Source: Acidilobus saccharovorans 345-15 (lineage in GTDB: Archaea > Thermoproteota > Thermoprotei_A > Sulfolobales > Acidilobaceae). From it: a DNA stretch of 64,000 bases. Position 1 is the stretch's first letter. Each line of letters opens with the position of its first letter. The position numbers and the translations under genes are program-made. The notes beneath the pieces were generated by a model. It had not been told where the DNA came from. It ran no database searches and worked only from the letters and a program-made list of their open reading frames with translations. Shown here in pieces: positions 15,097 to 24,050 of this stretch. Where the stretch lies: the NCBI RefSeq assembly GCF_000144915.1, contig NC_014374.1, positions 248,001-312,000 on the forward strand. Direction: 5' to 3'.

Positions 15097-16397
15097 AAGG
15101 ACCTCACCACCGAGAGAGTTAATGGCAAGAGGTTAAATAGGCCGATATTTTCGTTGTTAAGCACCGATATCAGAGCCTCGTAAGGCGTTGGAGTAGAGTA
15201 GTCCTGCTCGTAAAGCTCCCTGAAGAGGCCCAAGGCTATCCTAGGCAGCTTTGCAAAGAGCGCTGGGTCGTTCATCAGCATCTCCGCCGCCAGGTGCTTC
15301 TTGAGGTCTTTGTACACAAAGCTATTCTTGAGGTAAGTCTCGTAGACACTTATGTTGTCATAGGTGAAGCCTCCGTGGTCCCTGGCATATTTAACTGCTT
15401 CGGCGGCAAGCTTGCCGCTGTAGGCCGCAAAGTCGACACCGCGGTAATTTACGCCAGTACTTAAGAGCAGCCCGGCCGCGTCACCAACTACTAGAAGGCC
15501 TGGATAGGCAAACCTCTCAGGAGCGAACTTAAGCCCTCCCTCAATTGTTAGGTGGCCTCCGTACTCTGAAATTGTGGCGTCACGCCAAAGCCTCCTGAAA
15601 AATGGGTGAAGCCTAAAGCCCTCAACAAGTTCGTAAACGTGCTGGTTCAGAGAGCCAGCCTCTATGGCCTCTATGGCGTGCTTTAGGTGGAGAACCACGC
15701 CTATACTAACGGTTTCCTTGTTGGTGTATATGAAACCTCCCCCTGGGACACCCTTGGTTATGTCGCCCACCACGACCCAGGAAACGCCCTCGCTCGAGTC
15801 AATGCCAAATGAGGCCTCGAGCTGCGTGGCGCCAGTTCTAAGTATTTCCTTAACTCCAAGGGCCACGTGATCCGGTTTAAGCTTCTCTACGAGGCCGGCC
15901 CTCTCAAGCAGGAGCCTGTTAACGCCTTCTGCGTCTATAACTACATCAGCCTCTATGGTGTCAGAGCCGCTCCTCACCCCTACCGCTTTACCGTCTCTGA
16001 ACGCTATTTCATCCACCGTTATCTCATTAACATAAAGGGCCCCCGCCTGCTCAGCCTTGCGCGCCATCCACGACGTGAGCTGAGGCAGGAAGGCTGTGAA
16101 GCTTTTGCCGGCAGGGCTTTTATACTCGACTGTGAAAACCTCATCGCCGTTAACCATGCTTATCCTCTCACGCGTGACCCACCTCTGTATAGGTGCCTCC
16201 TTGTCAAGCTCTGGCCAGACCTCTCTAAGGGGCTGCGCGTAAACCCTTCCACCGAAGAGCTCCTTCTCGCCCCCTCCCCTGCCTCGATCTATTAGAAGTG
16301 TCTTGAAGCCTTCCTTGGCTAAAGTATAAGCTGCCGCGGAGCCTGCCGGCCCTGCACCTATCACTACCACGTCGAACTTTGTGGGCACGGAGCTCAA
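15093..16397 (-). CDS. fixC: FixC-type ETF:quinone oxidoreductase flavoprotein
   Basis: 434 residues. VVIGAGPAGSAAAYTLAKEG (12-31) is the FAD dinucleotide motif, GDAAGLL near 315 the second FAD motif, and the middle region with GGGFIYTN matches geranylgeranyl reductase/FixC proteins. It passes electrons from the ETF to membrane quinone; it has no transmembrane segment but usually binds peripherally. It is the first gene of a five-gene operon with a TATA box at 16431-16441. The start is a TTG; a GTG at codon 4 is an alternative. Confidence 0.93.
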   Translation of the reverse strand: MSSVPTKFDVVVIGAGPAGSAAAYTLAKEGFKTLLIDRGRGGGEKELFGGRVYAQPLREVWPELDKEAPIQRWVTRERISMVNGDEVFTVEYKSPAGKSFTAFLPQLTSWMARKAEQAGALYVNEITVDEIAFRDGKAVGVRSGSDTIEADVVIDAEGVNRLLLERAGLVEKLKPDHVALGVKEILRTGATQLEASFGIDSSEGVSWVVVGDITKGVPGGGFIYTNKETVSIGVVLHLKHAIEAIEAGSLNQHVYELVEGFRLHPFFRRLWRDATISEYGGHLTIEGGLKFAPERFAYPGLLVVGDAAGLLLSTGVNYRGVDFAAYSGKLAAEAVKYARDHGGFTYDNISVYETYLKNSFVYKDLKKHLAAEMLMNDPALFAKLPRIALGLFRELYEQDYSTPTPYEALISVLNNENIGLFNLLPLTLSVVRSL

Positions 16398-16430
16398 AGC
16401 ATAGGCACCATTACATCTGACTGTGAGCGT

Positions 16431-16441
16431 GCTTTAAAGTT
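16431..16441 (-). promoter_or_regulatory. TATA box of the fixC-fixX-etfB-etfA-fdhE operon
   Basis: AACTTTAAAGC on the minus strand, 34-44 nt upstream of the fixC start; predicted leader only about 10-15 nt. Confidence 0.55.
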
Positions 16442-16562
16442 TACTTTCAACTTGTGTATTAATTATCTATAACTTGAAAACCTAAGTTAACCTTAGTTAC
16501 ATTCAGCTAATATGTCCTTCTAAAACATCAAGCCTGAAGGCTCTATTGCCCTTGCGTCTCGC

Positions 16563-17039
16563 TTAGAATGGCTTTAGCGTCTGCTCCGCTCCGCAGGCCT
16601 CGCAAACCAGGATCCATACCTTGCCTCTCTTCTCTATGTGAGTATCTATACTTCCACAGGTGGGACACTTGACATAGCTCTTAACGAACATGTCGAGAAG
16701 TTGCTTGAGCACCTTGCTAGAGACCTTAACGCTCAGCACGAGCTGTCCAGAACCCTCCTCGTAGCTGCCCGCAGACGCCAGCTCCTTCATTAGATAACGT
16801 GAGACCATGTCAGGCTCCCTCTTTAATTTCTGTGAGATATCCCTGAAGTTCTTTATAATGGTCTGCGTCCCAACCCTTATTACTTGAGGTTCTGGCAGTT
16901 CAAAGGTCCCTGAACCGCTCTTTGGAGGTATCTTTTCATAAACTCTGCCAAGCAGCCACTCATAGTCCTTTAGCTTCTCTAGGTCCTCGCTCAAAGCTGC
17001 ATCCCCGGCTATAGACTCTACAAAAGGATATAAGTTCAT
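16563..17039 (-). CDS. eif2b: Translation initiation factor aIF2 beta subunit
   Basis: Part of the heterotrimeric aIF2 that brings initiator Met-tRNA to the ribosome. 158 residues with the eIF2B/eIF5 fold (QTIIKNFRDISQKLKREPD) and the C-terminal zinc ribbon CPTC...CEAC (about 124-152). Usual archaeal length. It is preceded on the opposite strand by tRNA-Ala and apparently has no co-transcribed partner. Confidence 0.95.
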   Translation of the reverse strand: MNLYPFVESIAGDAALSEDLEKLKDYEWLLGRVYEKIPPKSGSGTFELPEPQVIRVGTQTIIKNFRDISQKLKREPDMVSRYLMKELASAGSYEEGSGQLVLSVKVSSKVLKQLLDMFVKSYVKCPTCGSIDTHIEKRGKVWILVCEACGAEQTLKPF

Positions 17040-17104
17040 GGCCTACGCCCTTTGATAGGCCTTAAAGCCTTAAAATTGCCAAAGGTGACGCTGCCAGAGA
17101 GGGT

Positions 17105-17177
17105 GGGCCGGTAGCTCAGCTGGAAGAGCGCTCGGCTTGCACCCGAGAGGTCCCGGGTTCAAGTCCCGGCCGGTCCA
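17105..17177 (+). tRNA. tRNA-Ala (anticodon TGC)
   Basis: Acceptor stem GGGCCGG/CCGGTCC with the G3-U70 wobble pair that identifies alanine tRNA, anticodon stem CTCGG/CCGAG, anticodon TGC at 17138-17140, T arm CCGGG-TTCAAGT-CCCGG and discriminator A. No intron; the bases after the discriminator are CCT, so a full CCA is not encoded. Confidence 0.96.
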
Positions 17178-17346
17178 CCTACTTTTGAGACTTATATTAC
17201 TCACGTTTCGTGACGCCGTCCACCACGGCGGAACTTAACTTAGCGGGTGCCAGCATTACAATTATCGATAGATAATCGTCATATACGGCTTTTAAGCCTT
17301 TGACTCACCATTAGGGCCAGAAGCTAGATCACGAGGGTGGTAGTAA

Positions 17347-18726
17347 ATGCCATGGAGCATATTGAATCTTCTCAGGACAAACCCAGAAGCGCTTAGGGAG
17401 GTTGCCAGAAAGAGGCAGATCGATGTTAAGATAATAGACGAGGCTGTCCAGCTGGACGAGCAGTGGAGAAAGGTCCAAGCAGAGATAAATGAGCTAAGGC
17501 ACCAGCATAATGTTATTAGCGCCGCCATTCCTAAGGCTAAGGGTGAGGAAAGGGAGAAGCTCCTGGCCCAGGCCAAGGAGCTCAGCAGAGAGCTCGAGGA
17601 CGCGGAGAGGAGGCTGAGTGAGCTCGAAGCGAAGAGAGAGGAGGCTCTGTGGAGGCTGCCAAACGTAGTCCTCGATGACGTTCCTGTGGGCGGGGAGGAG
17701 GCCACAAGGCCAGTAAGATTCTGGGGCACCCCCAGGGTGTACCACGAGTACCTAGACGCCTTCAAAGCCCAGACGGAAGCCTATGGCTTTAATGTACCCT
17801 ACGAGTTGATCGACTGGAAGCCCGTAGGGCACGCCGATATGCTCGAGAACGTCCTAAAGCTCGGCGATACTGAAAAGGCCTCCGAGGTCGCCGGCTCCAG
17901 GTTTTATTACCTCTTTGATGACTTGGTCTGGCTAGACTTCGCCCTGCTGCTTTACGCCATAGATAAGCTTACCTCTAAAGGTTACACCCTCGTGTTGCCA
18001 CCCTACATGCTGAGATATAAGGTCATAAATAGCGTCATAGACCTGGCGACCTTCCAGGACGCCATTTATAAAATAGAGAATGACGACCTCTACCTGATAG
18101 CCACTGCAGAGCACTCACTGGCAGCAATGTATTATAATGAGGAGCTATATGATGACGAGCTCCCAAAGAAGTTTGTCGGCATAAGCCCCGCCTTCAGGCG
18201 CGAGGCCGGGGCCGCCAACAAGGACCTCAAAGGAATATTCAGGGTTCACCAGTTCCACAAGGTTGAGCAGTTCGTGTTCTCAAAGCCTGAGGAGAGCCAG
18301 AAGATACATGAAGAGCTTATATCAAATGCCGAGGGGCTGTTCCAGGGCCTGGGAATACCATACAGGGTTGTAAACATAGCCTCTGGCGACCTGGGCGCCT
18401 GCGCCGTCAAAAAATATGACCTAGAGGCCTGGATGCCCGCCCAGGGCAAGTACCGCGAAATGGTCAGCGCGAGCAACTGCACGGACTGGCAGGCTTATAG
18501 GCTTAACATAAGGTTAATAAGGAGAAAGGGCATGGAGAGGGGCGAGTACGTGCACACGCTGAACAGCACAGGAATAGCATCAACGAGAACTATTACGGCC
18601 ATATTAGAGAACTTCCAGGAACCTGATGGAACAGTTATAATACCCAAGGTTCTTAGAAAGTACCTTGAGCCCTTTGACGCGGCCCCGAAGGATTTCATAA
18701 AGCCCAGGCCGCGTAAGGCCATTTAG
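17347..18726 (+). CDS. serS: Seryl-tRNA synthetase
   Basis: Charges tRNA-Ser with serine. 459 residues: an N-terminal antiparallel coiled coil (about 30-105) that grips the long variable arm, then the class II catalytic core with TAEHSL (serine site), motif 2 around [21 protein letters not shown] (about 278-298) and motif 3 around [13 protein letters not shown] (about 418-430). This is the common (bacterial-type) SerRS, not the rare methanogenic form. A TATA box GCTTTTAAGCC (17287-17297) and a GAGGGTGGT Shine-Dalgarno support the ATG at 17347. Confidence 0.97.
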   Translation: MPWSILNLLRTNPEALREVARKRQIDVKIIDEAVQLDEQWRKVQAEINELRHQHNVISAAIPKAKGEEREKLLAQAKELSRELEDAERRLSELEAKREEALWRLPNVVLDDVPVGGEEATRPVRFWGTPRVYHEYLDAFKAQTEAYGFNVPYELIDWKPVGHADMLENVLKLGDTEKASEVAGSRFYYLFDDLVWLDFALLLYAIDKLTSKGYTLVLPPYMLRYKVINSVIDLATFQDAIYKIENDDLYLIATAEHSLAAMYYNEELYDDELPKKFVGISPAFRREAGAANKDLKGIFRVHQFHKVEQFVFSKPEESQKIHEELISNAEGLFQGLGIPYRVVNIASGDLGACAVKKYDLEAWMPAQGKYREMVSASNCTDWQAYRLNIRLIRRKGMERGEYVHTLNSTGIASTRTITAILENFQEPDGTVIIPKVLRKYLEPFDAAPKDFIKPRPRKAI

Positions 18727-18770
18727 CCTAAAGGGTAATTTTGTTGGAGCTCCTTACCTGGCTTGGCCTA

Positions 18771-19988
18771 TTACCTTGAGGTAACCAACCTCTCTGGATT
18801 GAAAGCCTTGAGCGATAGGGCAACGAATAGCGCTGTGAAGGCCACCATTATTATTATGTCTAGGGCGGCCATTAAGTATTGGCCCACAACGTAATTTGAG
18901 AGCGCGAGGGAAGCCTCGGTGAACGGTATCGCCATGAGCGTGTACCTTATAGCTGTGGGCAGTGAGCCTACGTTGACGAACAACGCGCTAAAGTAGATCC
19001 CTAGCGCGACCATAAGCAAAGCATACGCGGAGGCCTGAGCGGCCCTGGCTGAAGGGCTCCTTAACACTATAGGCATTATAAATGATGACGTCATCAGCAC
19101 TAGGACTGCTGAGTCCACCATGTTAAGCCCGAGCAGTGCCGGCGTTAGCCTGAGCCCTGCCGAGGACGCCAACATCAGGAAGTAAATAATGAAGCCCGCG
19201 CTGTCGGCGACCGCAATTGCGAGGCCCATCACGGCGGAGGAGAGCAGCTTGCCAACAAGCAGCGAGGTGCCGGACAGCGGAGACGCCAGGAGCACTTCAA
19301 GAGTCTTGCGCTCCTTCTCTCCAAGAAAGGCGTCAGTCATTAAGACCACCGCTGGGTTAACGACAAAGAACAGGGAAAACTGGAGTAGCCTCACGGTAAG
19401 CGACAGCTGAACCTGCTGAGCGCTCGCAGCCTTGCCTGAGGGCAATATGTAGCCAGTGGTTATTACTATTGGATTGAGAAGCCTCTCGGCGGAGATGTTG
19501 ATACCGGCCATTCTTGCAAGGCTATCAACTCTGCTGTCAACCACCTGGGAGCTAAGCTGCGACACCACTGAGGAAATGATGTTACTCACCTCCTGGGCCG
19601 CGTAGCTGCCTACCATAACCCTCACGATGAGCGTCGCGACGCCGTCTACAGCAGTCAGGTTATTGTAGAAGCCCCGAGGTATAGTAATCTCTATGTCGTA
19701 GACCCGAGGGGGAGGCCCGCTAGACACTGTTAGATTGACCTTTAAGCCCTGTTGCTCAGAGGCATTAACTATGCTCTCGCCAAGCCACTCTGCTATTCCA
19801 AACGACTTCGTATCGTTGACCTGTATGTAAACTGTCGTTAACTGCGCTGAGCTGAGGCCTCCTGCAAGTAATGCCATTAATGGGAGCCCTACGAGGGGGA
19901 CGATTATCATCAGAGCCAGGGCCCTGCGATCGCGCACCATGTCAAGGAGCTCCTTCCAGAGTACGGCCTTAATCTCCTCTATCCTCAT
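18771..19988 (-). CDS. ABC-2 type transporter permease (NatB-like)
   Basis: 405 residues. An N-terminal membrane span (about 25-48), a large extracytoplasmic loop of about 150 residues and five or six C-terminal membrane spans, with the conserved FLGEKERKTLEVLLASPLS motif (about 223-241) that couples to the ATPase. This is the topology of the NatB/ABC-2 exporter family. It overlaps its ATPase gene by 20 bp. The substrate is unknown; drugs, Na+ or peptides are handled by relatives. Confidence 0.9.
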   Translation of the reverse strand: MRIEEIKAVLWKELLDMVRDRRALALMIIVPLVGLPLMALLAGGLSSAQLTTVYIQVNDTKSFGIAEWLGESIVNASEQQGLKVNLTVSSGPPPRVYDIEITIPRGFYNNLTAVDGVATLIVRVMVGSYAAQEVSNIISSVVSQLSSQVVDSRVDSLARMAGINISAERLLNPIVITTGYILPSGKAASAQQVQLSLTVRLLQFSLFFVVNPAVVLMTDAFLGEKERKTLEVLLASPLSGTSLLVGKLLSSAVMGLAIAVADSAGFIIYFLMLASSAGLRLTPALLGLNMVDSAVLVLMTSSFIMPIVLRSPSARAAQASAYALLMVALGIYFSALFVNVGSLPTAIRYTLMAIPFTEASLALSNYVVGQYLMAALDIIIMVAFTALFVALSLKAFNPERLVTSR

Positions 19989-20763
19989 AGGACTTCACCG
20001 CCTTAACGAACGCCTCCTCTAAGTTTTCGGCCCCGAAGGACTCCCGGGCCTCCTTTGGACTGCCGGCAAACAGGGACTTACCATAAGCCATGAACGTTAC
20101 TCTGTCAGCTAAGTACTCGGCCTCAGCCATGTTGTGAGTGGCTATGACAAAAGTCACTCCTGTTCGTGAGAGGGATTTTATCATGGTCCTAACTTCATGG
20201 GCTGAGAAAACGTCTAGGCCGTTGGTTGGCTCGTCTAGCAATACTAACAAAGGCCTGTGCATAAGCGCCCTGGCTATCAGGAGCCTTCTCTTCATTCCAT
20301 TGCTGTACTCGCCGGCCTTTCTCCTCAGGTCTCTATCACTTAGGCCAGCTATGTTAACGCCCACCTTCACCATTTCCTCAACCTCGCTGGGGTCCCTCGC
20401 ATAGAGCCTGGCAAAGAACCTCAGGTACTCGTAGCCCGTGAGCCTCTCATATGGCGACGCGTCCTCAGGCACATAACCTATGTACCTGACCAGCTTACGC
20501 CATGAAGGCGCCGAGGGGTCTACCCCGAGAACCTTGAGAGAGCCTGAGTCCCTCCTTATAAGGCCTATTATTATCTTAAATAACGTGCTCTTGCCTGCGC
20601 CATTATGACCTGCTATTACGTGGACCTCTCCCCTCTTGACCTGTAAGTTAACTCCCCTCAGGGCGGGCGTCTTACCGAACCTCTTAGTCACTTCCAGGGC
20701 CTCAACCACGTTCTCATTATTGTCCAGAGGAAGCCCTGCAGGCCGGCCTAAGGCGGCTTCCAC
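19969..20763 (-). CDS. ABC transporter ATP-binding protein (NatA-like)
   Basis: 264 residues. Walker A GHNGAGKST (about 52-60), Q-loop YIGYVPED, signature YSNGMKRRL (about 153-161) and Walker B LLVLLDEPT (about 171-179) followed by the ATHN switch histidine. The signature has YSNGM where LSGGQ is standard, a common change in this subfamily. It is the first gene of a two-gene exporter operon. Confidence 0.93.
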   Translation of the reverse strand: MEAALGRPAGLPLDNNENVVEALEVTKRFGKTPALRGVNLQVKRGEVHVIAGHNGAGKSTLFKIIIGLIRRDSGSLKVLGVDPSAPSWRKLVRYIGYVPEDASPYERLTGYEYLRFFARLYARDPSEVEEMVKVGVNIAGLSDRDLRRKAGEYSNGMKRRLLIARALMHRPLLVLLDEPTNGLDVFSAHEVRTMIKSLSRTGVTFVIATHNMAEAEYLADRVTFMAYGKSLFAGSPKEARESFGAENLEEAFVKAVKSYEDRGD

Positions 20764-20824
20764 TGAAAACCACCGGCTCTTAGGTTAGGGTTGTGGATGC
20801 GGTAGTTAAATCGCTTCAGTAACA

Positions 20825-21472
20825 GTGGCGATTGGCATGGAGGGCGACGCCTCTAGCATGGAGGAGTTTCTGGCAAAGTACGGCGATAGGGGCTACTACG
20901 TCCTCAAATCAATGCTGGAGGCGTCGCTGAGAGGCGGGGCTAAGTTAGGTGACTTCAGCCTAAAGGACCTTAAGGACAAACTGACGGCCTATGGTCTTGA
21001 CTATAACCCTGTTCCACTGCTTTATGCGCTGGAGAAGAACTATGGCATAATAAGAACCTCCTATAGGAGCAGCAACCAGCACTGGTGGGTTATATTAAGG
21101 AGGAGAGACGTCGAGGAGGCTATAGCTAAATATGAGGGGAAGCCCGTAGCTGAGAGCGAGGACTATAAGCTTAAGCTCCTTAAAATACAGTTCTACAGCC
21201 TTAACCCGCAGAGGCTTCTCATGGAGCTTAGGGCGGCCTCCAGGAGAGGCGACAAGAGCGCGGTGGCTAGGGAGGCCTTCACTACGCTTCCTCTCCTGGT
21301 GGAGTTCTTAGAGAAGGCCAAGTCACAATATCCTGACGAGCTCTCATCCGAGATAGGCCTTGCAGAAGAAATAATCAGGCTGGCAGAGGAGATAGTTACT
21401 CCCAGGTATGCGGGAACCCGTTCAAACGTTAACTTCGTCGCGGAACCCCAGGTCAATTATGATTCCCTTTGA
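20825..21472 (+). CDS. Conserved-type hypothetical protein, winged-helix-like N-terminus
   Basis: 215 residues. The first about 95 residues (YVLKSMLEAS, LKDLKDKLTAYGLDYNP, LLYALEKNYGII, HWWVILRRRD) look like a winged helix ending in a beta wing. The remainder is helical (ALEKNY, LEKAKSQYPDELSSEIGLAEE). No enzyme motifs. The GTG at 20825 and the ATG at 20837 are both possible starts. It converges on the CoA gene downstream with a 51-bp overlap. Function is unknown; a DNA- or RNA-binding role is a guess. Confidence 0.7.
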   Translation: MAIGMEGDASSMEEFLAKYGDRGYYVLKSMLEASLRGGAKLGDFSLKDLKDKLTAYGLDYNPVPLLYALEKNYGIIRTSYRSSNQHWWVILRRRDVEEAIAKYEGKPVAESEDYKLKLLKIQFYSLNPQRLLMELRAASRRGDKSAVAREAFTTLPLLVEFLEKAKSQYPDELSSEIGLAEEIIRLAEEIVTPRYAGTRSNVNFVAEPQVNYDSL

Positions 21473-22222
21473 TGACGCGTACTCGAGCCTCTCAAGCATT
21501 GCCCTGAATGCCATACTAAGGGTCCTCCTGTTGCTGTAGCTGCTAACTATGTCCCTTAACTTATCTTTGCCCAAGCCCTTGAGCTCTTCAGCCATGCTTA
21601 TCATATTCTTCGTGGCTCTTATGGCCTCGTCTACTATAGTTATTGAAGCCGCCTGGGCAGTCCTACTGAAGGGGTTGAGGTCTATGGCTATAACTACCTT
21701 GCCCATCCTTCTGAGCGCTTCCGTTCTATCGCCATCTTCTATTGCTACCAGAACAACGTCTGCCGAATATATTCCATCAACGCATACTATGCCCCTTGCA
21801 CTCTCAAGGCCTGGTATGTGAGTCTTCTGGCACTCGCTTCCATAAACTCTCGTGGCTCCGTGCCTCTTCATGAAGTCCTCTATGACCTTTACCCTTTCCT
21901 CGGTCCTATGGAAGACGTTCACCTCTATTGGGGCATTTAGCTGCTCTGAGAGCTTCACTATATCGTCGGCTGCTAAGGCGGCGTAGTTGCCATTTACGGA
22001 TATAATAGGTCTCTTGGCAAGTAGCATTGCGGCTACAGCTGTTCTCTCAGCTTCAAGGGCGAAGTCCAGGCTCTTCTCGCCAAGTATGTAGTCAAAGGCC
22101 TCCCCTCTGCCGTGGGATATCAGTCCCTGAGGGACCACTACGCCCTCCTTCATGGCATCCACTAGCTTCTGCCTTGTCACTAGCGACCAGTACCTTGGAT
22201 GGCTTCTCGGTATGTCCTCCAT
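21422..22222 (-). CDS. 4-phosphopantoate--beta-alanine ligase (phosphopantothenate synthetase)
   Basis: Archaeal coenzyme A pathway: joins 4-phosphopantoate and beta-alanine with ATP. 266 residues of the archaeal PPS family (formerly DUF137); recognisable blocks are PRSHPRYWSLVTRQKLV, EAFDYILGE, ISVNGNYAAL and NVFHRTEERV (about 5-110). The pantoate kinase that makes its substrate ends 4 nt upstream, so the two enzymes that replace bacterial PanC-CoaA are encoded as a pair. Its 3' end overlaps the convergent gene by 51 bp. Confidence 0.9.
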   Translation of the reverse strand: MEDIPRSHPRYWSLVTRQKLVDAMKEGVVVPQGLISHGRGEAFDYILGEKSLDFALEAERTAVAAMLLAKRPIISVNGNYAALAADDIVKLSEQLNAPIEVNVFHRTEERVKVIEDFMKRHGATRVYGSECQKTHIPGLESARGIVCVDGIYSADVVLVAIEDGDRTEALRRMGKVVIAIDLNPFSRTAQAASITIVDEAIRATKNMISMAEELKGLGKDKLRDIVSSYSNRRTLSMAFRAMLERLEYASSKGIIIDLGFRDEVNV

Positions 22223-22226
22223 GTGC

Positions 22227-23066
22227 TCACCTCAGGTAAGGACCTGCCTCCGAAGGGCTTAACTCCCTTATGTCGTAAGGGAGTCCCTTCCTAAGATAAT
22301 CCACGGCGTCGCCTACGAGATCCCTCTCTATTATGAGGATCACCAGCCTCTTTTTTGTGTAATAGCCTAAGAGCCCTGGAACCTTAGTCACGTACTCGAA
22401 GTTCTGCGCGCCTAATATAGAGCTGGGAAGCCCCAGTTTGTCATTTAGCGCCCTCACGCTCTCTATGAACGCTTCAAGGCTCAGCTCCTCGTCAAGTTTC
22501 CTGAGCACGTTGGACGACTCCACGTAAAAGTCATCACCTAGTGATGAGAGCAGCGACTCTGTGCTCATCCCCCCAGCCTCTATGGAAAGCAGGGAAATGC
22601 TCCTAGGCAGATACAGGCAGTCCACTTGGCCTATGCCAGGGGGACCCGCCCTTCTCCTAAGCACTAGCCCCAGGCCACAGCTAATGGCCAGCACGTCCCC
22701 AAGTCCCGTCCTGTCCTGAACTTCAATTTCATGCGCCTGGACTAGGAGGGAGCCCAGGCTCTTGCCCTTGAGGTAAGACGCCAGGTGGGCTGCAGCCACC
22801 GCAGAGGCGCCGCTGGTCGCGTAACCAAAGCTCCAGGGGAGCGGGTTGGAGGACTTAACCTTCGATAAGTCGACGCCGTTGCTTTCAAGAAGTTTTGCGG
22901 CAGTTCCTGCAGGTTCCCCTGATAGCTTCAGGTCGTAACACAGCTCAAGACGGGGCTCCACAGCTATGCCTACGCCCACGGAGCCCGAGTCCCTTGGAGT
23001 GCTACCCCACACTGGGACAAAGGCAGCGGTAATGTGATGGGGCACTGAGACGCAGACGGGGGCCAA
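22227..23066 (-). CDS. Pantoate kinase (GHMP family)
   Basis: Phosphorylates pantoate to 4-phosphopantoate in archaeal CoA synthesis. 279 residues of the GHMP kinase fold: N-terminal VPHHITAAFVP, the glycine-rich SFGYATSGASAVAAAHL (about 79-95) phosphate loop, and a helical C-terminal half. The GHMP loop reads GYATSGA where mevalonate-type kinases have GLGSSAA, as in archaeal pantoate kinases. It is followed 4 nt later by the ligase of the next step. It is tightly spaced with nadE upstream (37 nt), so NAD and CoA genes may share a transcript. Confidence 0.9.
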   Translation of the reverse strand: MAPVCVSVPHHITAAFVPVWGSTPRDSGSVGVGIAVEPRLELCYDLKLSGEPAGTAAKLLESNGVDLSKVKSSNPLPWSFGYATSGASAVAAAHLASYLKGKSLGSLLVQAHEIEVQDRTGLGDVLAISCGLGLVLRRRAGPPGIGQVDCLYLPRSISLLSIEAGGMSTESLLSSLGDDFYVESSNVLRKLDEELSLEAFIESVRALNDKLGLPSSILGAQNFEYVTKVPGLLGYYTKKRLVILIIERDLVGDAVDYLRKGLPYDIRELSPSEAGPYLR

Positions 23067-23103
23067 CTTTGAAACACCTTTTACAAAAATATCTTTTCTT
23101 ACA

Positions 23104-23940
23104 TTATCGTGGCATGTATCTGACCACGCTCTCCAGCGAAGGTGAAGGGGGCAGCGACCTCTTGTGTTGAGTTGACTTGTTCAGCTGAAGCACCCTATTA
23201 ATAATGTCCATGCTTACCCCGGTCGCTTCGGCGGCCTCTGACGGCGTCATCTTGAGGTCCTCGATGGCGTGTATGACTAGGTCAACCTGATCATAGCTAA
23301 CTCCGAGCTCGCCCTCAGCCGTCTGTCCAGGCCAGAGCCGTGGGCTGCTCGGTTTGAACGCGACCTTCTCGGGCACCCCCAGCTTCAGTGCAAGCCTTCT
23401 GACCTGGCTCTTCAGAAGCGGCGCTATAGGCAGGAGGTCGACACCGCCATCACCATACTTAGTGAAGTACCCTAAGAAGGCCTCGCTTCTGTCTCCAGTG
23501 CCTAAGACTGCATAATTAAACTTATTAGCATAGTAGTAGAGCAGCGACATCCTGATCCTGGCCCTTAGGTTGCCAAGCGGAACCGTATCTGCAGGGTCAT
23601 AAACTGGTATGGTTGACCTATAGGTCTCCACTATAGGGGCTATATCTATGATGTTATACTGCGTCCTAGCAATTTCAATTAGATGTTTTGCGTCATCAAC
23701 ATCCTCCTTTGGAGTTACGGTGGAGTCGTGCATAATTAACGCCATGACCTTCTCTGGACCTACGGCTTTAACTGCCGCAAAGTAAGTCGCCGCCGAGTCA
23801 ACACCGCCACTAACGCCTATTACAAAGCCCTTAACGGAGGAGCTCTCCAGGAAGTCCTTTATAAAGGAGGTTATCGCGTCTATGGCCTTTTCGTAGTCTA
23901 TATTAATTACATCATCTAACAAAATCCTCTTGGAATTCAA
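23104..23940 (-). CDS. nadE: NAD+ synthetase, ammonia-dependent
   Basis: Converts nicotinic acid adenine dinucleotide to NAD+. 278 residues with the pyrophosphatase loop SGGVDSA (44-50) and the LGTGDRSEAFLGYFTKYGDGG and KPSSPRLWPGQTAE segments typical of NadE. No glutaminase domain, so ammonia is the direct nitrogen donor. An ATG start behind a TATA box (ACTTTTAAAG, 23970-23979 region). The NMN adenylyltransferase that acts earlier in the pathway is also in this window at 30413. Confidence 0.95.
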   Translation of the reverse strand: MNSKRILLDDVINIDYEKAIDAITSFIKDFLESSSVKGFVIGVSGGVDSAATYFAAVKAVGPEKVMALIMHDSTVTPKEDVDDAKHLIEIARTQYNIIDIAPIVETYRSTIPVYDPADTVPLGNLRARIRMSLLYYYANKFNYAVLGTGDRSEAFLGYFTKYGDGGVDLLPIAPLLKSQVRRLALKLGVPEKVAFKPSSPRLWPGQTAEGELGVSYDQVDLVIHAIEDLKMTPSEAAEATGVSMDIINRVLQLNKSTQHKRSLPPSPSLESVVRYMPR

Positions 23941-24050
23941 AGGCGCCCTCTGTTACATCTAGTGCGCTACACTTTTAAAGTTCCTTGAGTATCAGATCGA
24001 TTTCGCGGTTTAGCTCACCTCTGATAGCGATGGCTAGGATTACGCCACGC

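Noticed and set aside
17262-17277. Imperfect palindrome ATTATCGATAGATAAT upstream of serS.
   Set aside because: Short, AT-rich and imperfect; no partner site or regulator suggests function.
17292-17765. A 157-codon antisense frame over the start of serS.
   Set aside because: Ser/Leu-rich shadow of the coiled-coil codons (GAG/GAA) of SerRS.
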